Shown piece by piece: positions 34,152 to 44,376 of a stretch of 64,000 nucleotides of DNA. Origin of the DNA: an uncultured Lachnospiraceae bacterium (GTDB taxonomy: Bacteria; Bacillota; Clostridia; Lachnospirales; Lachnospiraceae); the NCBI GenBank assembly GCA_947246015.1, contig CAMXQE010000001.1, positions 102,087 through 166,086 on the forward strand, read 5' to 3'. How positions within the stretch are numbered: the stretch's first letter is position 1; every line of letters starts with the position of its first letter. The notes under the pieces were generated by a model that saw only the letters and a list, made by a program, of their open reading frames with translations, did not search any database and was not told the DNA's origin. The translations under genes and the position numbers were made by a program.

Positions 34152-35573
34152 TTAATTCGTACTATAATAGATATCAAGTCCTTCCTGTACTGCGTCTACC
34201 GCGTCCACTTTTCCGGTTACAATTTCCGGCATACCGTCAAAGGTAGGTACCCTGCTTTCGCCCTGGAATAAATCCTGTACCACTCCTGTAATGGAAGTAC
34301 ATCCTGCCATCATTTTTAAAGATTTAATCTGCAGTTCGTTCATCATTGACTCGTCTACTTCAGGCGCACTGTTCAGTGCACTTGCTGCGTGCTGTGCAAA
34401 AATCGGAACTATTTCGTCAGAAGTCATGTACGATACAAAGTCAACTGCCGCTGCTCTCTTCGCCGGATCATCCCATGCCTTTTTCGTAATATAATAACCG
34501 CTGGTGAGACCGCCTAATAAATCCGATGCCTTTCTGCTGTCTTTTGCAGGTACATAAGTAACGTCGAATTTTGACAGTTTTTCCGTATCCAGAGTAGAAA
34601 CGTCATCCGGGTCGGACTGACAAGCGGATACAATACCGTTTACTTTCCATGAACCGTCAAGCAAGAATGCTGCTTTTCCTTCTACAAACATCGCAAAGGT
34701 TTCATCGTCTTTTGCAGAAAGAGTATTATCGGGAAAATATCCTGCTTCATAAAGAGCCTTAATATCTTCCATCGCTGCTACCCAGCCCTGTCCGATTTCA
34801 TCCGAAGCGCTTTCAGGAATGGTCAGATGGTTTTCCGTCGTAGTATGGTTGAAAATCGCAAATTCCCACCAATAATGAGGAATGTCGCCCAATGCCGCTG
34901 CTATCGGTGTATATCCCGCATCTTTAATCTTCTGGCAGTCTGCTTCAAACTGTGCCCAGGTGTAATCCGCTCCCGGCATTGCCACTCCTGCTGCATCCAG
35001 CACTTCCGTATTTACGAACATTGCTTCCCAGATTCCGTTTACGGGTACTGCATATGCCTTATTGTCTACTAAGGATACAGGAATACGTCCGTCGCTCATA
35101 TTAGATGCGTAATCGGGATATTCTGCCCGGATATCTTCGATTGATACTACTTTTCCCGCCTCAATAAAGCTGTTTGCGTCTGCTCCGTTGAAGAAGAAAA
35201 GTACATCCGGCTCCGAACCGGTTTCAAAATCCGTTACCACCCTTATTTTAAAAGTATCGTCAGCAGTAGCGGACATATCTACTACTTTATTTCCTGTTTC
35301 CGCTTCCCACTGCTGGTAATATGTTTTATAGTTCTTTGCATTTCCGTCATTTCCGGCAAACGTGGTAACTACTTCCAATTCCACTCCGCCGCTTGCCTGT
35401 TCCGTCTGCTCTTTCTGTTCTGTAGAACCTGTTTCTGCGGTTTGTGTATCCGTATTGGATTCGGTTGTGCTTCCCGCACTCTGGCTTCCGGCACTATCTC
35501 CACCGCCACATGCCGCCAGCGAAAATACCATGGCACTTGCCAAAACTGTTGCAATCACTTTTTTCATCTTCAT
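34152..35573 (-). CDS. Sugar-binding lipoprotein of the chitobiose cluster
   Basis: This 473-residue family-1 solute-binding protein has lipobox LAAC at about residue 22 (MVFSLAACGGGDS), then a Ser/Thr/Glu-rich linker up to about residue 65. The folded domain starts VELEVVTTFAGNDGN and includes VLFFFNGADANSFIEAGKVV. AGGGAGG lies 6 bases upstream of ATG. It sits directly downstream of the YesM kinase gene and upstream of two permeases. Transport of GlcNAc2 or of a GlcNAc-containing oligosaccharide is inferred only from the neighbouring GH94 and nag genes. Confidence 0.93.
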   Translation of the reverse strand: MKMKKVIATVLASAMVFSLAACGGGDSAGSQSAGSTTESNTDTQTAETGSTEQKEQTEQASGGVELEVVTTFAGNDGNAKNYKTYYQQWEAETGNKVVDMSATADDTFKIRVVTDFETGSEPDVLFFFNGADANSFIEAGKVVSIEDIRAEYPDYASNMSDGRIPVSLVDNKAYAVPVNGIWEAMFVNTEVLDAAGVAMPGADYTWAQFEADCQKIKDAGYTPIAAALGDIPHYWWEFAIFNHTTTENHLTIPESASDEIGQGWVAAMEDIKALYEAGYFPDNTLSAKDDETFAMFVEGKAAFLLDGSWKVNGIVSACQSDPDDVSTLDTEKLSKFDVTYVPAKDSRKASDLLGGLTSGYYITKKAWDDPAKRAAAVDFVSYMTSDEIVPIFAQHAASALNSAPEVDESMMNELQIKSLKMMAGCTSITGVVQDLFQGESRVPTFDGMPEIVTGKVDAVDAVQEGLDIYYSTN

Positions 35574-35693
35574 CTGAATACCTCCCTTTGTTTTTTATGA
35601 TTTTTTTCTGATGATTTGTTTTCTGTTAGTTCGTTTTCATCTGTCTATATCATACCGAACTCAGGGAAAAAAGGTAATTGTCAGACTTGTTAT

Positions 35694-37463
35694 TTATTGA
35701 CTTTTATTGTTCTCCTGTGACAATTTAACAATAATTGTGCTGACGGTTCTGTTTTCTTCGTCACTTTCTATAGTCAGTCCGCACTCTTCACCGTATATAA
35801 TTTTCAGTCTCCGGTTTACATTCCTGATTCCCAGACTGATATGGGATTCATCCAGTTTATCCTCGCCCTCTCCTAAAAGTCTGTGTATCTTTTCCTTATC
35901 CGATTCCTTTAATATTCCGTCGTTAATGACCTTTATGTACAGTTTGTCTGACTCCCCGTATATTTTAATATCCACGCTTCCTTTTTTATGCTCCTCCACC
36001 CCATGCTCTACCGCATTTTCTACGATAGGCTGAATAATAAGCATGGGAACAGGTACCTGCAAAAGACTGTTATCTATTTCCCTGCGTACCTGAAACCTTT
36101 CTCCGTAACGGCTGGAAATAATATAAAGATAAGCATCCACATAAGATAATTCCTCCGAAAGCACGACAAAACGCCGCTGCTTACGGTTCATGGTAGCATT
36201 CAGCATGGTTGCCAGAGCTTCAATCATGCCGCTCACCTTATCATTCCCGTTCATCCGTGCTTCCCAGTTGATTATTTCCAGCGTGTTATTTAAAAAATGA
36301 GGGTTTATCTGGGATTGCAGCGCCTTAATGTTTGCATCCTTAAGCGCCAGCTGTTCCTCATAGATTGTTTCAAATTGATACTTTAACTCCGCCGACATCG
36401 TATTAAACGCCTTGTCCAAATATTCAAACTCATCACTGCTATTCTCCACCTGTACCTGATGCCCGTAATTTCCGAGTGCAATTTCCCTTGCTCCCTTTAT
36501 CAGTTCTGTCATGGGACTGTTTACTTTACTATGAACAAAACGAAATACAACAATGATAAGAATCAGCATAAAGACCAATGCGAGAATAAATGTATACTGC
36601 AGTATCATTGTCTCATCAATAATACTTTTGGAATCCAGCTCCACCACAAAGGCAATCTGCTGTCTTTCCCACTGAATCACTTTATAAACAAACGCTTCCT
36701 TCCGGTTATTGAAATAAACGCTGTCTTTCGTTGGCTTCAGAATGAGACTTTCATCAAACCATTCTTCTATGCCTTTCTTAAACAGCGGTATATTATCAAT
36801 ATATATCTCACAGTTTTCTATCCCCCATACACTGTTAAGGCTCTCAAACATATCCTGACACTGAAACTCCATGACAAGTACAGCATATGGATTAAAAGAA
36901 CTGTCCACCAGATTCCTCACCATGTAAAGGTGTCCCTGTTTTTCCATCAGAATAACGCCCGTATCCAGATTCCTGCTTTTTTCAATTACATCCTCCTGTA
37001 CACATTCCTTGAAAAATTCCCTCCTCTGATATGCCTGATTGCCGTTGTTATTATCCTGATAAGTATTATAAGTATAAAAAACTTCTTCCGGTTTCTCCAA
37101 AAAGAACAAAAAACTATATAGTATACGGGAATCGTATTTATACTGCTGCGCCAGAAAATTTTGAATTGCTTTTTTGTACAGCACATTGTCATTGTCTTTT
37201 TTATACTGAAGATAACTATCACGTATTGTACTATTATAGGAAGCGGTTTTCGACGACCTGACCATCTCCTGTAACTCCATATTGCAGATTTCCACTGCCT
37301 TATCCGTAGAGACAACGATGGTCTTTTCAATCTGGTCATTTATCATGGAAAATACAAGATAAATCATACCTAAAATAAGAATCAAAAAGGGAAACAGCCA
37401 TCCAAATAGCAGCATTCTTACAATTTTCCACTTAAGACTCTTTCTCTTCCCTAATATATTCAT
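35694..37463 (-). CDS. YesM-type sensor histidine kinase
   Basis: This 589-residue kinase has transmembrane helices near residues 17-40 and 290-312. They enclose a large extracytoplasmic dCache-like sensor with family-typical NNDQIEKT/AVEICNMEL start and VLVMEFQCQDMF. A HAMP region follows (PMTELIKGAREIALGNYG). The phosphorylated histidine is in LQSQINPHFLNNTLEIINW near residue 385, and the ATPase region has PIVENAVEHGVEEHKKG and LGIRNVNRRLKIIYG. The start at 37463 is ATG after AAGGGAG; the upstream TTG is less likely. Its regulator is presumably the YesN-type protein at 31511. Confidence 0.93.
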   Translation of the reverse strand: MNILGKRKSLKWKIVRMLLFGWLFPFLILILGMIYLVFSMINDQIEKTIVVSTDKAVEICNMELQEMVRSSKTASYNSTIRDSYLQYKKDNDNVLYKKAIQNFLAQQYKYDSRILYSFLFFLEKPEEVFYTYNTYQDNNNGNQAYQRREFFKECVQEDVIEKSRNLDTGVILMEKQGHLYMVRNLVDSSFNPYAVLVMEFQCQDMFESLNSVWGIENCEIYIDNIPLFKKGIEEWFDESLILKPTKDSVYFNNRKEAFVYKVIQWERQQIAFVVELDSKSIIDETMILQYTFILALVFMLILIIVVFRFVHSKVNSPMTELIKGAREIALGNYGHQVQVENSSDEFEYLDKAFNTMSAELKYQFETIYEEQLALKDANIKALQSQINPHFLNNTLEIINWEARMNGNDKVSGMIEALATMLNATMNRKQRRFVVLSEELSYVDAYLYIISSRYGERFQVRREIDNSLLQVPVPMLIIQPIVENAVEHGVEEHKKGSVDIKIYGESDKLYIKVINDGILKESDKEKIHRLLGEGEDKLDESHISLGIRNVNRRLKIIYGEECGLTIESDEENRTVSTIIVKLSQENNKSQ

Positions 37464-37528
37464 CTCTCCCTGCTCCCTTCCCTGTCGCAATATTCTGTCA
37501 TACAGGTTTTCTGTTTATATATAACAAA

Positions 37529-37559
37529 CGGTTTCATGGCTTATCATACCATAAAACCG
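37529..37559 (-). promoter_or_regulatory. Hairpin between phosphomutase and kinase genes
   Basis: CGGTTTCATGG (37529-37539) pairs with CCATAAAACCG (37549-37559) with one mismatch. It follows the phosphomutase stop on the minus strand by about 15 bases and is weakly T-rich afterwards. It may separate the enzyme genes from the transport and sensor genes. Confidence 0.55.
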
Positions 37560-37574
37560 CCTGTTAAAAATATC

Positions 37575-38993
37575 TTACTTTAGTCCTAAAAATTCTTCAT
37601 AAAGCTCACTTACTTTTTCCGCTTCCTCTTTCTCCGGCATCTCACAGAAGATACGAAGCAGCGGTTCCGTGCCGGAAAACCTTGTCACTACCCAGCCGCC
37701 GTTTTTAAAATAAATCTTGCATCCGTCCATATAGGATATATGGTCTATCTCAAAAGGAAGCTCCGGTACTTTCCTCTCTTCCATAAGGATTTTCTGCATC
37801 TCCTCCTTCTTCTCATGAGTAAATTTATAGTCTCTTTCTTCCATATGTATCGTTCCGCATTCTTCCTCTATCATCTGATAGATTTCCGACAGTCTCTTAC
37901 CTGTTACCGCTATCATTTCCACCAACAGGGCAGCAGCATAAACGCCGTCTTTTCCATTGATATGCCCCCTTACCGTCAAACCGCCGGAAGACTCTCCTCC
38001 AATGACCGCATCTGTCTCTGTCATTTTTGCAGAGATATACTTAAATCCTACAGGAACTTCATAGCATTTTTCTCCGAAGCTTTCCGCTACCTTGTCCAGC
38101 ATGTGGGTAGTGGAAAGATTCCTTACTACAGGCCCGTTCCAGCCTTTGTATTTTACAAGATAGTAGTAGAGCAGCACCAGTATATCATTGGGATGCAGGA
38201 ATCTTCCCGTATCGTCAATCACGCCAATCCGGTCTGCATCACCGTCCGTTGCCAGTCCGATATCGCATTTTTCATCAATTACGAAAGTCTGGAGACTCCG
38301 TAAAGTTGCTGCGGAAGGAGAAGGAAGTTTTCCCCCGAACAGGGTATCATGCCTTTCATGAATCATCTGCACCTCACACCTTGCCGTCAGCAGAATGGTC
38401 TTTAATGAAGTCTCGCTGACGCCGTACATAGGGTCAAGGGCAATCTTAAGCCCCGCCCGGCGTATGGCTCCCATGTCCACTGCTTCAATAATATTGTCCA
38501 GATACTCATTCAGGGGATATATCTCCTCAATGAGTCCCTGTTCCAGCCCTTTGGCGTATTCCATAGTCTCTATCGGGTCGCCTCCCGCTTCTATATCGCG
38601 GATATATCCTTCAATGTCCGCCGTCTGCGTTTCATCCGCATCCCTGCCGCCTTTGGTAAATACCTTGATTCCGTTATAGATTGCCGGATTATGGCTGGCT
38701 GTCACCATCATTCCATAAGGCAGTTCATGCTTCATGGTATAGAACATAACTAAAGGCGTCGGCGATGATTTATTGATTAAAAGAGCCTTAATTCCTTCCG
38801 TGGCAAACACTTCCGCCGCCCACTGCATTGCTTCTTTCGCCAGAAACCTTCTGTCATAGCCGAGGACGATTTTCTTTTCCACACCCTCCGCCTGCATTTT
38901 CTCACACATTGCTTTTGCCAGTAACTGAATATTTGCTTTCGTAAACCCGTCACCGATTACGGCTCTCCAGCCGCCTGTTCCAAATGATACCAT
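37575..38993 (-). CDS. Phosphohexomutase (phosphoglucomutase/phosphomannomutase family)
   Basis: This 472-residue alpha-D-phosphohexomutase interconverts hexose-1-phosphates and 6-phosphates. The catalytic phosphoserine is in VTASHNPAIYNGIK (near residue 100). The metal loop is ATDGDADRIG (near 250), the sugar-binding loop GGESSGG (near 335) and the phosphate-binding loop FSGTEPLLRI near the C-terminus. It starts 92 bases after the GH94 gene, whose product is a sugar-1-phosphate. In Vibrio a mutase gene of this family also sits beside the chitobiose phosphorylase gene. The likely substrate is GlcNAc-1-phosphate, possibly also the mannose-1-phosphate made by GH130. Sequence alone does not settle it. 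Confidence 0.9.
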   Translation of the reverse strand: MVSFGTGGWRAVIGDGFTKANIQLLAKAMCEKMQAEGVEKKIVLGYDRRFLAKEAMQWAAEVFATEGIKALLINKSSPTPLVMFYTMKHELPYGMMVTASHNPAIYNGIKVFTKGGRDADETQTADIEGYIRDIEAGGDPIETMEYAKGLEQGLIEEIYPLNEYLDNIIEAVDMGAIRRAGLKIALDPMYGVSETSLKTILLTARCEVQMIHERHDTLFGGKLPSPSAATLRSLQTFVIDEKCDIGLATDGDADRIGVIDDTGRFLHPNDILVLLYYYLVKYKGWNGPVVRNLSTTHMLDKVAESFGEKCYEVPVGFKYISAKMTETDAVIGGESSGGLTVRGHINGKDGVYAAALLVEMIAVTGKRLSEIYQMIEEECGTIHMEERDYKFTHEKKEEMQKILMEERKVPELPFEIDHISYMDGCKIYFKNGGWVVTRFSGTEPLLRIFCEMPEKEEAEKVSELYEEFLGLK

Positions 38994-39085
38994 AAGATAA
39001 CCTCCCTTATCTTTCTGTTTTTCCTCTTATATTTATTATTACTTTCTTCCTGCCTGTCTGATTTTGATTTCCATTTTATCTGATT

Positions 39086-41476
39086 TTATCCCATAACCAC
39101 TTTTACTTCATGTACTGTCCCACGCTCCTGAACCGCAATCTTTTCCACCTCGCTGCCATCCAGAATAATCTTTTTTACACCTTTCATTACTCTCTCCGGA
39201 TTCTCTACCGTAATATGGAAATCAGCTCCCCGCCACTGCCTCGTAACCTGAAAACCTTCCCATTCCCCCGGAATACAGGGGTCAATTTCAAGAAAATCCA
39301 TCTGCGGTCTGATTCCGAGGATATATCTGGTAGCGCTGAAATAGGACCAGCCTCCGGAACCCGTCATAAACGGATGTCTCGCCCTGCCGAATCCGCTATG
39401 GTCTTTTCCCATGATAAACTGACAGTAAGAATAAGGTTCTGCCTCCCGTACCTCTATCCGGTCATTCTGATGATAAGGACAAAGCGCATCATAAAACTTC
39501 ATCGCCCTGTCTCCCCTGCCAAGTTTACATTCTGCAGCCCATGCCCAGGGATTCGGATGGGAAAATACTGCTCCGTTTTCCTTCAAACCAGGATATACCC
39601 GTGTCACAAATCCGATATCATCATCCGGTTCCGTATAGGAGGGAGCATTCAATAACAATCCGTACGGTGTATACAAATATTCATCCACACTGTCCATCGC
39701 CTGAATTGCTTTTTCTCTCGGCGCCGCACCGGACAATACTGCCCATGTATTGGATTCCAAATGCACCTTGCCTTCCTTATCCTCCTGTGTTCCGATTTTC
39801 CGTCCGGCTTTCGTAATCCCTCTGATGTACCACTTTCCGTCCCAGAGTTCCCTGTCACAGGCTTCCTTTACTTTCTCCGCACATTCCGTATACTTCTTTA
39901 CATCTTCCTCATAACCGAAATAAGAAGCAAGCTCTATGAAATTCTGCAAAGCCCAGTAATGCAGGAAAGATACCATAGCGCTTTCACCTCCGCCCAGGTT
40001 CAGACAGTCGTTCCAATCCGCCCGGAGACCTTTACAGATACCGCTCGCTCCTACCTGTCTCGCAGAGAAATCAAGAATTGTTTTCAAATGTTCATATACG
40101 GTATCTTCCCCTTTGTCCGCATAAGTCACTGTCTCTTTCAGAAATTCTGTCTCTCCTGTTTCTTTTACATATTCCACTACTGCGCTGACCAGCCAGAGTG
40201 CATCATCGGAACATGCATCTTTCAGTCCGTGAATCATATCACTTTTATCAAATTCCGGCACGACTGTAGGCGATTTAAAAGGTTTGCATTCATTATTTTC
40301 CTCAAACCATTCCGGCTGGAACAGGTGCAGTCCATATCCCTCGGACACCAGCCCTTTCATTAACTGTACGATTCTTTTCTTACACATCTCAGGATTGGAA
40401 TGTGGAATCGTCATGGCATCCTGTGCCGTATCCCGGTAACCAAGTCCGGTTCTCCCTCCTACTTCTATGAAAGAGGCAAAGCGGGAAAACATAACATTAA
40501 TTTCCGACTGATAAAGTGTCCATGTATTAATCAGCGTATTCATCCCTTCGTTCGGCGTCTGTATCTGCAATTTATCAAATTTCTCCTGCCAGAAATCATG
40601 AAGTCTTTGATAAGCTGCATCCACATTTTGGAAATCGCTGTATTTCTCCCTCATTTTCCTTCCGGCATCCCGATTTCCTTCTCCTAAGAGGAAAATGACC
40701 CGAATCTTTTCTCCCGGCTGTAACACAATATTCTTCTGCAGGGAAGCACAATGATTATTGCCAAGTTCATAAGAACCGGAACAGTTTCCATTTTCCACTG
40801 CAACGGGATTGTCTTCCGTACGATAAAGCCCGATGAATTTATCCCTCAGACAGTCATAGCCATCCGGTTCAAAATTTGCCGTAAAATACTGATAACCAAA
40901 TTCTTCGTAAAATAAATCATGTTCGATAATACCGTCTTCATAAGAAGAACCTGCACAATACATACTCATTTGGAAATTCTGGTTATCTATCATAATGTGA
41001 TGGAAAGAGAACTCCGCATAGCTGAAAATACTCAGATTCCTGACTTTATTATCCGTATTTTCCAATGTCACATCCCACAATTCCACTGCATCCCCTATGG
41101 GAACCGACAATTTCTGACTTGCTTTTATCTTTTCATATTCACATTCATAGACAGAATACGACATTCCGTGACGGCATGTATATTTCGCCTGATTAAGCGG
41201 CTTTCCTACCGGCTGCCACGAAATACTCCAATAATCTTCTGTCTCATTATCCCGGATATACACATAATGTCCGGGTCTGTCCATGGGAACACTGTTTGCA
41301 CGGAATCTTGTAATCCTGTGATATTCCGGCGTTTTATAAAACATATATCCCCCTGCCGTATGATTTACCACCACACAGGTATCTTCCACCCCAAGATAGT
41401 TTGTCCAGGAAGTGGGCAAATCCACCTTTTCAATTACATATTCCCTCCGTTCATTATCAAAAAACCCATATCGCAT
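39086..41476 (-). CDS. chbP: GH94 N,N'-diacetylchitobiose phosphorylase
   Basis: This 796-residue cytoplasmic GH94 enzyme would split GlcNAc2 with phosphate into GlcNAc-1-phosphate and GlcNAc. The N-terminal beta-sandwich (YGFFDNERREYVIEKVD, then TGGY-like loops) is followed by the (alpha/alpha)6 barrel. TGLGYRDTAQD lies near residue 350, and RADWNDCLNLGG near 485 carries the general-acid Asp. The TAQD and WNDCLNLGGGESA forms fit chitobiose phosphorylases better than cellobiose phosphorylases (typically FRDQ...QD and WNDGMN). No signal peptide is present. GGGAGG precedes ATG by 9 bases. It is first in an eight-gene run (phosphomutase, YesM, importer, YesN), and nagBA converge on it. Cellobiose or another disaccharide remains a possible substrate. 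Confidence 0.87.
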   Translation of the reverse strand: MRYGFFDNERREYVIEKVDLPTSWTNYLGVEDTCVVVNHTAGGYMFYKTPEYHRITRFRANSVPMDRPGHYVYIRDNETEDYWSISWQPVGKPLNQAKYTCRHGMSYSVYECEYEKIKASQKLSVPIGDAVELWDVTLENTDNKVRNLSIFSYAEFSFHHIMIDNQNFQMSMYCAGSSYEDGIIEHDLFYEEFGYQYFTANFEPDGYDCLRDKFIGLYRTEDNPVAVENGNCSGSYELGNNHCASLQKNIVLQPGEKIRVIFLLGEGNRDAGRKMREKYSDFQNVDAAYQRLHDFWQEKFDKLQIQTPNEGMNTLINTWTLYQSEINVMFSRFASFIEVGGRTGLGYRDTAQDAMTIPHSNPEMCKKRIVQLMKGLVSEGYGLHLFQPEWFEENNECKPFKSPTVVPEFDKSDMIHGLKDACSDDALWLVSAVVEYVKETGETEFLKETVTYADKGEDTVYEHLKTILDFSARQVGASGICKGLRADWNDCLNLGGGESAMVSFLHYWALQNFIELASYFGYEEDVKKYTECAEKVKEACDRELWDGKWYIRGITKAGRKIGTQEDKEGKVHLESNTWAVLSGAAPREKAIQAMDSVDEYLYTPYGLLLNAPSYTEPDDDIGFVTRVYPGLKENGAVFSHPNPWAWAAECKLGRGDRAMKFYDALCPYHQNDRIEVREAEPYSYCQFIMGKDHSGFGRARHPFMTGSGGWSYFSATRYILGIRPQMDFLEIDPCIPGEWEGFQVTRQWRGADFHITVENPERVMKGVKKIILDGSEVEKIAVQERGTVHEVKVVMG

Positions 41477-41509
41477 CTGAAAACACCTCCCTGCTGTTTT
41501 TCCTGTTTT

Positions 41510-41604
41510 TATTATAAGGGATAATGCTCCTGATTTGTATTGTTATATGTGTCATCTTTTGCTTTTTTTTGGTGAATGGGGATAACCAAAATCCATAATG
41601 GATT
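41510..41604 (-). promoter_or_regulatory. Promoter region of the GH94 cluster
   Basis: On the minus strand TATAAT (41510-41515) is present, but the hexamer 17 bases upstream is a poor -35 (TACAAA), which suggests an activator-dependent promoter. A 15-base palindrome, AATCCAT-A-ATGGATT (41590-41604), lies about 75 bases further upstream and also faces the divergent MATE gene. Either could be the site of the YesN-type regulator. Confidence 0.5.
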
Positions 41605-41691
41605 ACAGTAATCGACCGATATATAAAATGATATAGTGATAAAATGCAGATATGCCAGCGAAAAAAAGTAAGCTTTTGGAGATGATTGGAA

Positions 41692-43059
41692 ATGAAACTA
41701 TATGACAATAAGCAAATAGATTGGAAAAATATTTTATTTGACAACAGAACACTAATCTGGCTGCTTTTGCCGGTTATCATAGAGCAGTTTTTAAACTCCT
41801 TTATGGGAATGGTGGATACGATGATGGTTTCTACGGTCGGAAGCGAGGCAATATCAGCGGTATCGCTTGTTGACTCGATTAATAATCTTGTCATACAGAT
41901 ATTTTCGGCAATGGCATCCGGCGCAACAATCATCTGTTCACAGTATATTGGCAGCGGAAACCAAAAAGAAAACAACAAAGCAGCGGGACAAGTTGTACTT
42001 ACAGTGTTTGCAATTTCGCTCTCCATAACAATATTTTGCATTTTAGGCGGAGAAAGTCTTTTGCGGTTGATTTTCGGAACGGTTGAAAACTCTGTAATGG
42101 AAAACTCATTGGTCTATTTTATGATAACGGTTATTTCCTATCCATTTTTAGCATTGTCCAGTGCAGGAGCGGCATTTTACAGGGCATCGGGTAACTCAAA
42201 GTTCCCGACGAAAGTATCTGTTGTTTCAAATGTCATAAATGTTACGGGAAACGCACTGTTTATTTATGGATTTAAGTGGGGCGTGGCAGGAGCTGCATTT
42301 GCAACGCTTTTATCAAGAGCTTTTTGTACAATCGTGATTTTTTACAGCCTGAGAAAGCCGGGGCAGACAATTACAGTAAAAGACTATTTAAAAATCCGCC
42401 CCGATATGCCGCTTATATTTGCAATCATGGCAATAGGCATTCCGTCAGGAATTGAGAACGGAATGTTTCAGTTCGGAAAGCTCGCTGTTCAGTCTACCGT
42501 TTCGACAATGGGAACAATTGCAATGTCAGCACAGGCGATGACAAACATTTTTGAAAACATGAACGGCATTTTCGGCAACAGCGTAGGAATCGGGCTTATG
42601 ACAGTAGTCGGTCAGTGTATCGGTGCAAACAGGAAAGAGGAGGCAAAGTATTATATCGTAAAGCTGATGGGCATTGCAGGAATCGGGACACTGATATCAT
42701 GCCTTTTAGTACTGGCAATCACCAAACCCGTCACATGGCTTGCCGGCATGGAGATTGAGGCAGCACAGATGTGTTTTGAACTGGTTGCTGCAATGACCAT
42801 AATTAAGCCATTAGTATGGGTAGGTGCATTCGGACTTCCATACGGACTCCGGGCGGCAGGCGACGTAAAATTTTCCATGATAGCTTCTGTCAGTATCATG
42901 TGGGGATGCCGCGTGGCACTCGGCATTTTTCTCGTAAAGGCATTTCACTTTGGACTCTTTGCAGTATGGATTGGAATGTTCACCGACTGGATTGTCCGGG
43001 CAGTCATATTTACGGCACGGTTTTTGAATGGAAAGTGGCTCCATTACAAAATGTCCTGA
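41692..43059 (+). CDS. MATE-family exporter, second copy
   Basis: This 455-residue protein has about 12 transmembrane segments, with MATE landmarks LIWLLLPVIIEQFLNSFMGMVDTMMVS near the N-terminus (positions about 22-48, two overlapping pieces) and GLMTVVGQCIGANRKEEAKYY near 300. It resembles the NorM-like/DinF branch more than the exporter at 21773, with which it shares little obvious sequence. GGAG lies 10 bases before ATG at 41692; a TTG two codons upstream is the alternative. Its gene ends two bases before the convergent antiporter gene. A role in the sugar clusters is not apparent. Confidence 0.9.
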   Translation: MKLYDNKQIDWKNILFDNRTLIWLLLPVIIEQFLNSFMGMVDTMMVSTVGSEAISAVSLVDSINNLVIQIFSAMASGATIICSQYIGSGNQKENNKAAGQVVLTVFAISLSITIFCILGGESLLRLIFGTVENSVMENSLVYFMITVISYPFLALSSAGAAFYRASGNSKFPTKVSVVSNVINVTGNALFIYGFKWGVAGAAFATLLSRAFCTIVIFYSLRKPGQTITVKDYLKIRPDMPLIFAIMAIGIPSGIENGMFQFGKLAVQSTVSTMGTIAMSAQAMTNIFENMNGIFGNSVGIGLMTVVGQCIGANRKEEAKYYIVKLMGIAGIGTLISCLLVLAITKPVTWLAGMEIEAAQMCFELVAAMTIIKPLVWVGAFGLPYGLRAAGDVKFSMIASVSIMWGCRVALGIFLVKAFHFGLFAVWIGMFTDWIVRAVIFTARFLNGKWLHYKMS

Positions 43060-43061
43060 AA

Positions 43062-44246
43062 TTAGGCTGCCGCTTCTTTCTTATCCCTAGCATATAATAT
43101 TTTCAAAATAATCGGGGTCGAGATAGAAGAAACAATAATAAGCAGGATAACCGAAGTAAAATATACCGGGGTCAGCAGTCCTGCCGACAGTCCCTTTTGG
43201 GAGACAATCAATGCCACTTCCCCTCTTGTCATCATACCCACGCCGATTTTTAATGAATCAATACCGTCAAACCTGCACAATTTCGCCATCAGCCCGCAGC
43301 CGATAATCTTAGAAACCAATCCGACTGCCACAAATGCCAAAGAGAATAATAAAATCCCCGCACTGACACTTTCCACATTTGTTTTCAAACCGATACTTGC
43401 AAAAAATACCGGCCCAAACATCATATAAGAATTTGTATCCATTTTTTGTGCTATGTACTCCGAATCCCTGATGGAACAAAGGATAATCCCGGCTACATAC
43501 GCACCTGTAATATCGGCAATTCCAAAATACCTCTCCGCAATATATGCCATGGCAAGGCAGAAAGCCAGACCGGCAATGGGGATACGTCTTGTATGGGGAT
43601 ATCTGGCATCTACTTTCTTAAAAATCCTGTAACTGATATATCCAACCACAATAGCAAATACAAAAAACAGAACCGTATTGATAATCACTGTCACCGGATT
43701 AGAATCCGGACTCTTAAAGCCGATTACAAAAGTAAGAACGATAATACCGATTACATCATCAATAATTGCTGCACTCAAAATCGTTGTCCCTACTTTTCCC
43801 TTTAATTTCCCCATTTCCTTCAGCGATTCTACCGTAATGCTGACGGAGGTAGCCGTCAGAATCGTACCTACAAATACTGCTTTATAAAATTCCTCATCCC
43901 CCCACGGAGCAAAACCGTAAAATGCCATATAAAGCAATGCCCCGCATACAAGCGGAATGAATACGCCCGCACAGGCAATTAAGGCAGCAATGGGACCTGT
44001 CTTCATAAGGTCCTTCAAGTCTGTCTCAAGCCCTGCGGAAAACATTAAAAGGATAACTCCGACTTCCGCCATCTGTACCAGAAAATCCGACTGGTTCACC
44101 CATCCTAAAATACTCGGCCCAATGATAAGACCTGCAATGATTTCTCCTACTACCTGCGGCGCCTTGCATTTCCTGGCCACAATTCCGCAGAATTTCGCAG
44201 CTACCAGAATAATTGCCAAATCCTTAAACACCACATATGATTCCAT
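43062..44246 (-). CDS. Cation/proton antiporter (CPA2, Kef/NapA type)
   Basis: This 394-residue membrane protein has about 12 helices of the CPA2 family that exchanges Na+ or K+ for H+. The conserved unwound-helix region is VGEIIAGLIIGPSILGWV near residue 35, and the aspartate-containing transport helix is ILSAAIIDDVIGIIVLTFVIG near residue 155, where the double Asp is diagnostic for electrogenic exchangers. No C-terminal KTN/TrkA domain is present. The start at 44246 follows AGAGGTGAGGAG. It probably contributes to pH or ion homeostasis and is not obviously tied to the neighbours. Confidence 0.92.
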   Translation of the reverse strand: MESYVVFKDLAIILVAAKFCGIVARKCKAPQVVGEIIAGLIIGPSILGWVNQSDFLVQMAEVGVILLMFSAGLETDLKDLMKTGPIAALIACAGVFIPLVCGALLYMAFYGFAPWGDEEFYKAVFVGTILTATSVSITVESLKEMGKLKGKVGTTILSAAIIDDVIGIIVLTFVIGFKSPDSNPVTVIINTVLFFVFAIVVGYISYRIFKKVDARYPHTRRIPIAGLAFCLAMAYIAERYFGIADITGAYVAGIILCSIRDSEYIAQKMDTNSYMMFGPVFFASIGLKTNVESVSAGILLFSLAFVAVGLVSKIIGCGLMAKLCRFDGIDSLKIGVGMMTRGEVALIVSQKGLSAGLLTPVYFTSVILLIIVSSISTPIILKILYARDKKEAAA

Positions 44247-44376
44247 AATCTCCTCACCTCTAAAATAATATGATTTTATTTCCAATCACATATTTTAGCA
44301 CATCCTATCAAAAAAAACAGTACTAACTTACAAATTTACAGAATGGGTTGCAACAGTCCGGCCAAAGGCTGAACTG

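Noticed and set aside
41457..42041. A 194-codon minus-strand frame opposite the start of the second MATE gene
   Set aside because: The plus-strand MATE protein has clear family motifs and membrane segments; the minus frame has none and overlaps the GH94 promoter.
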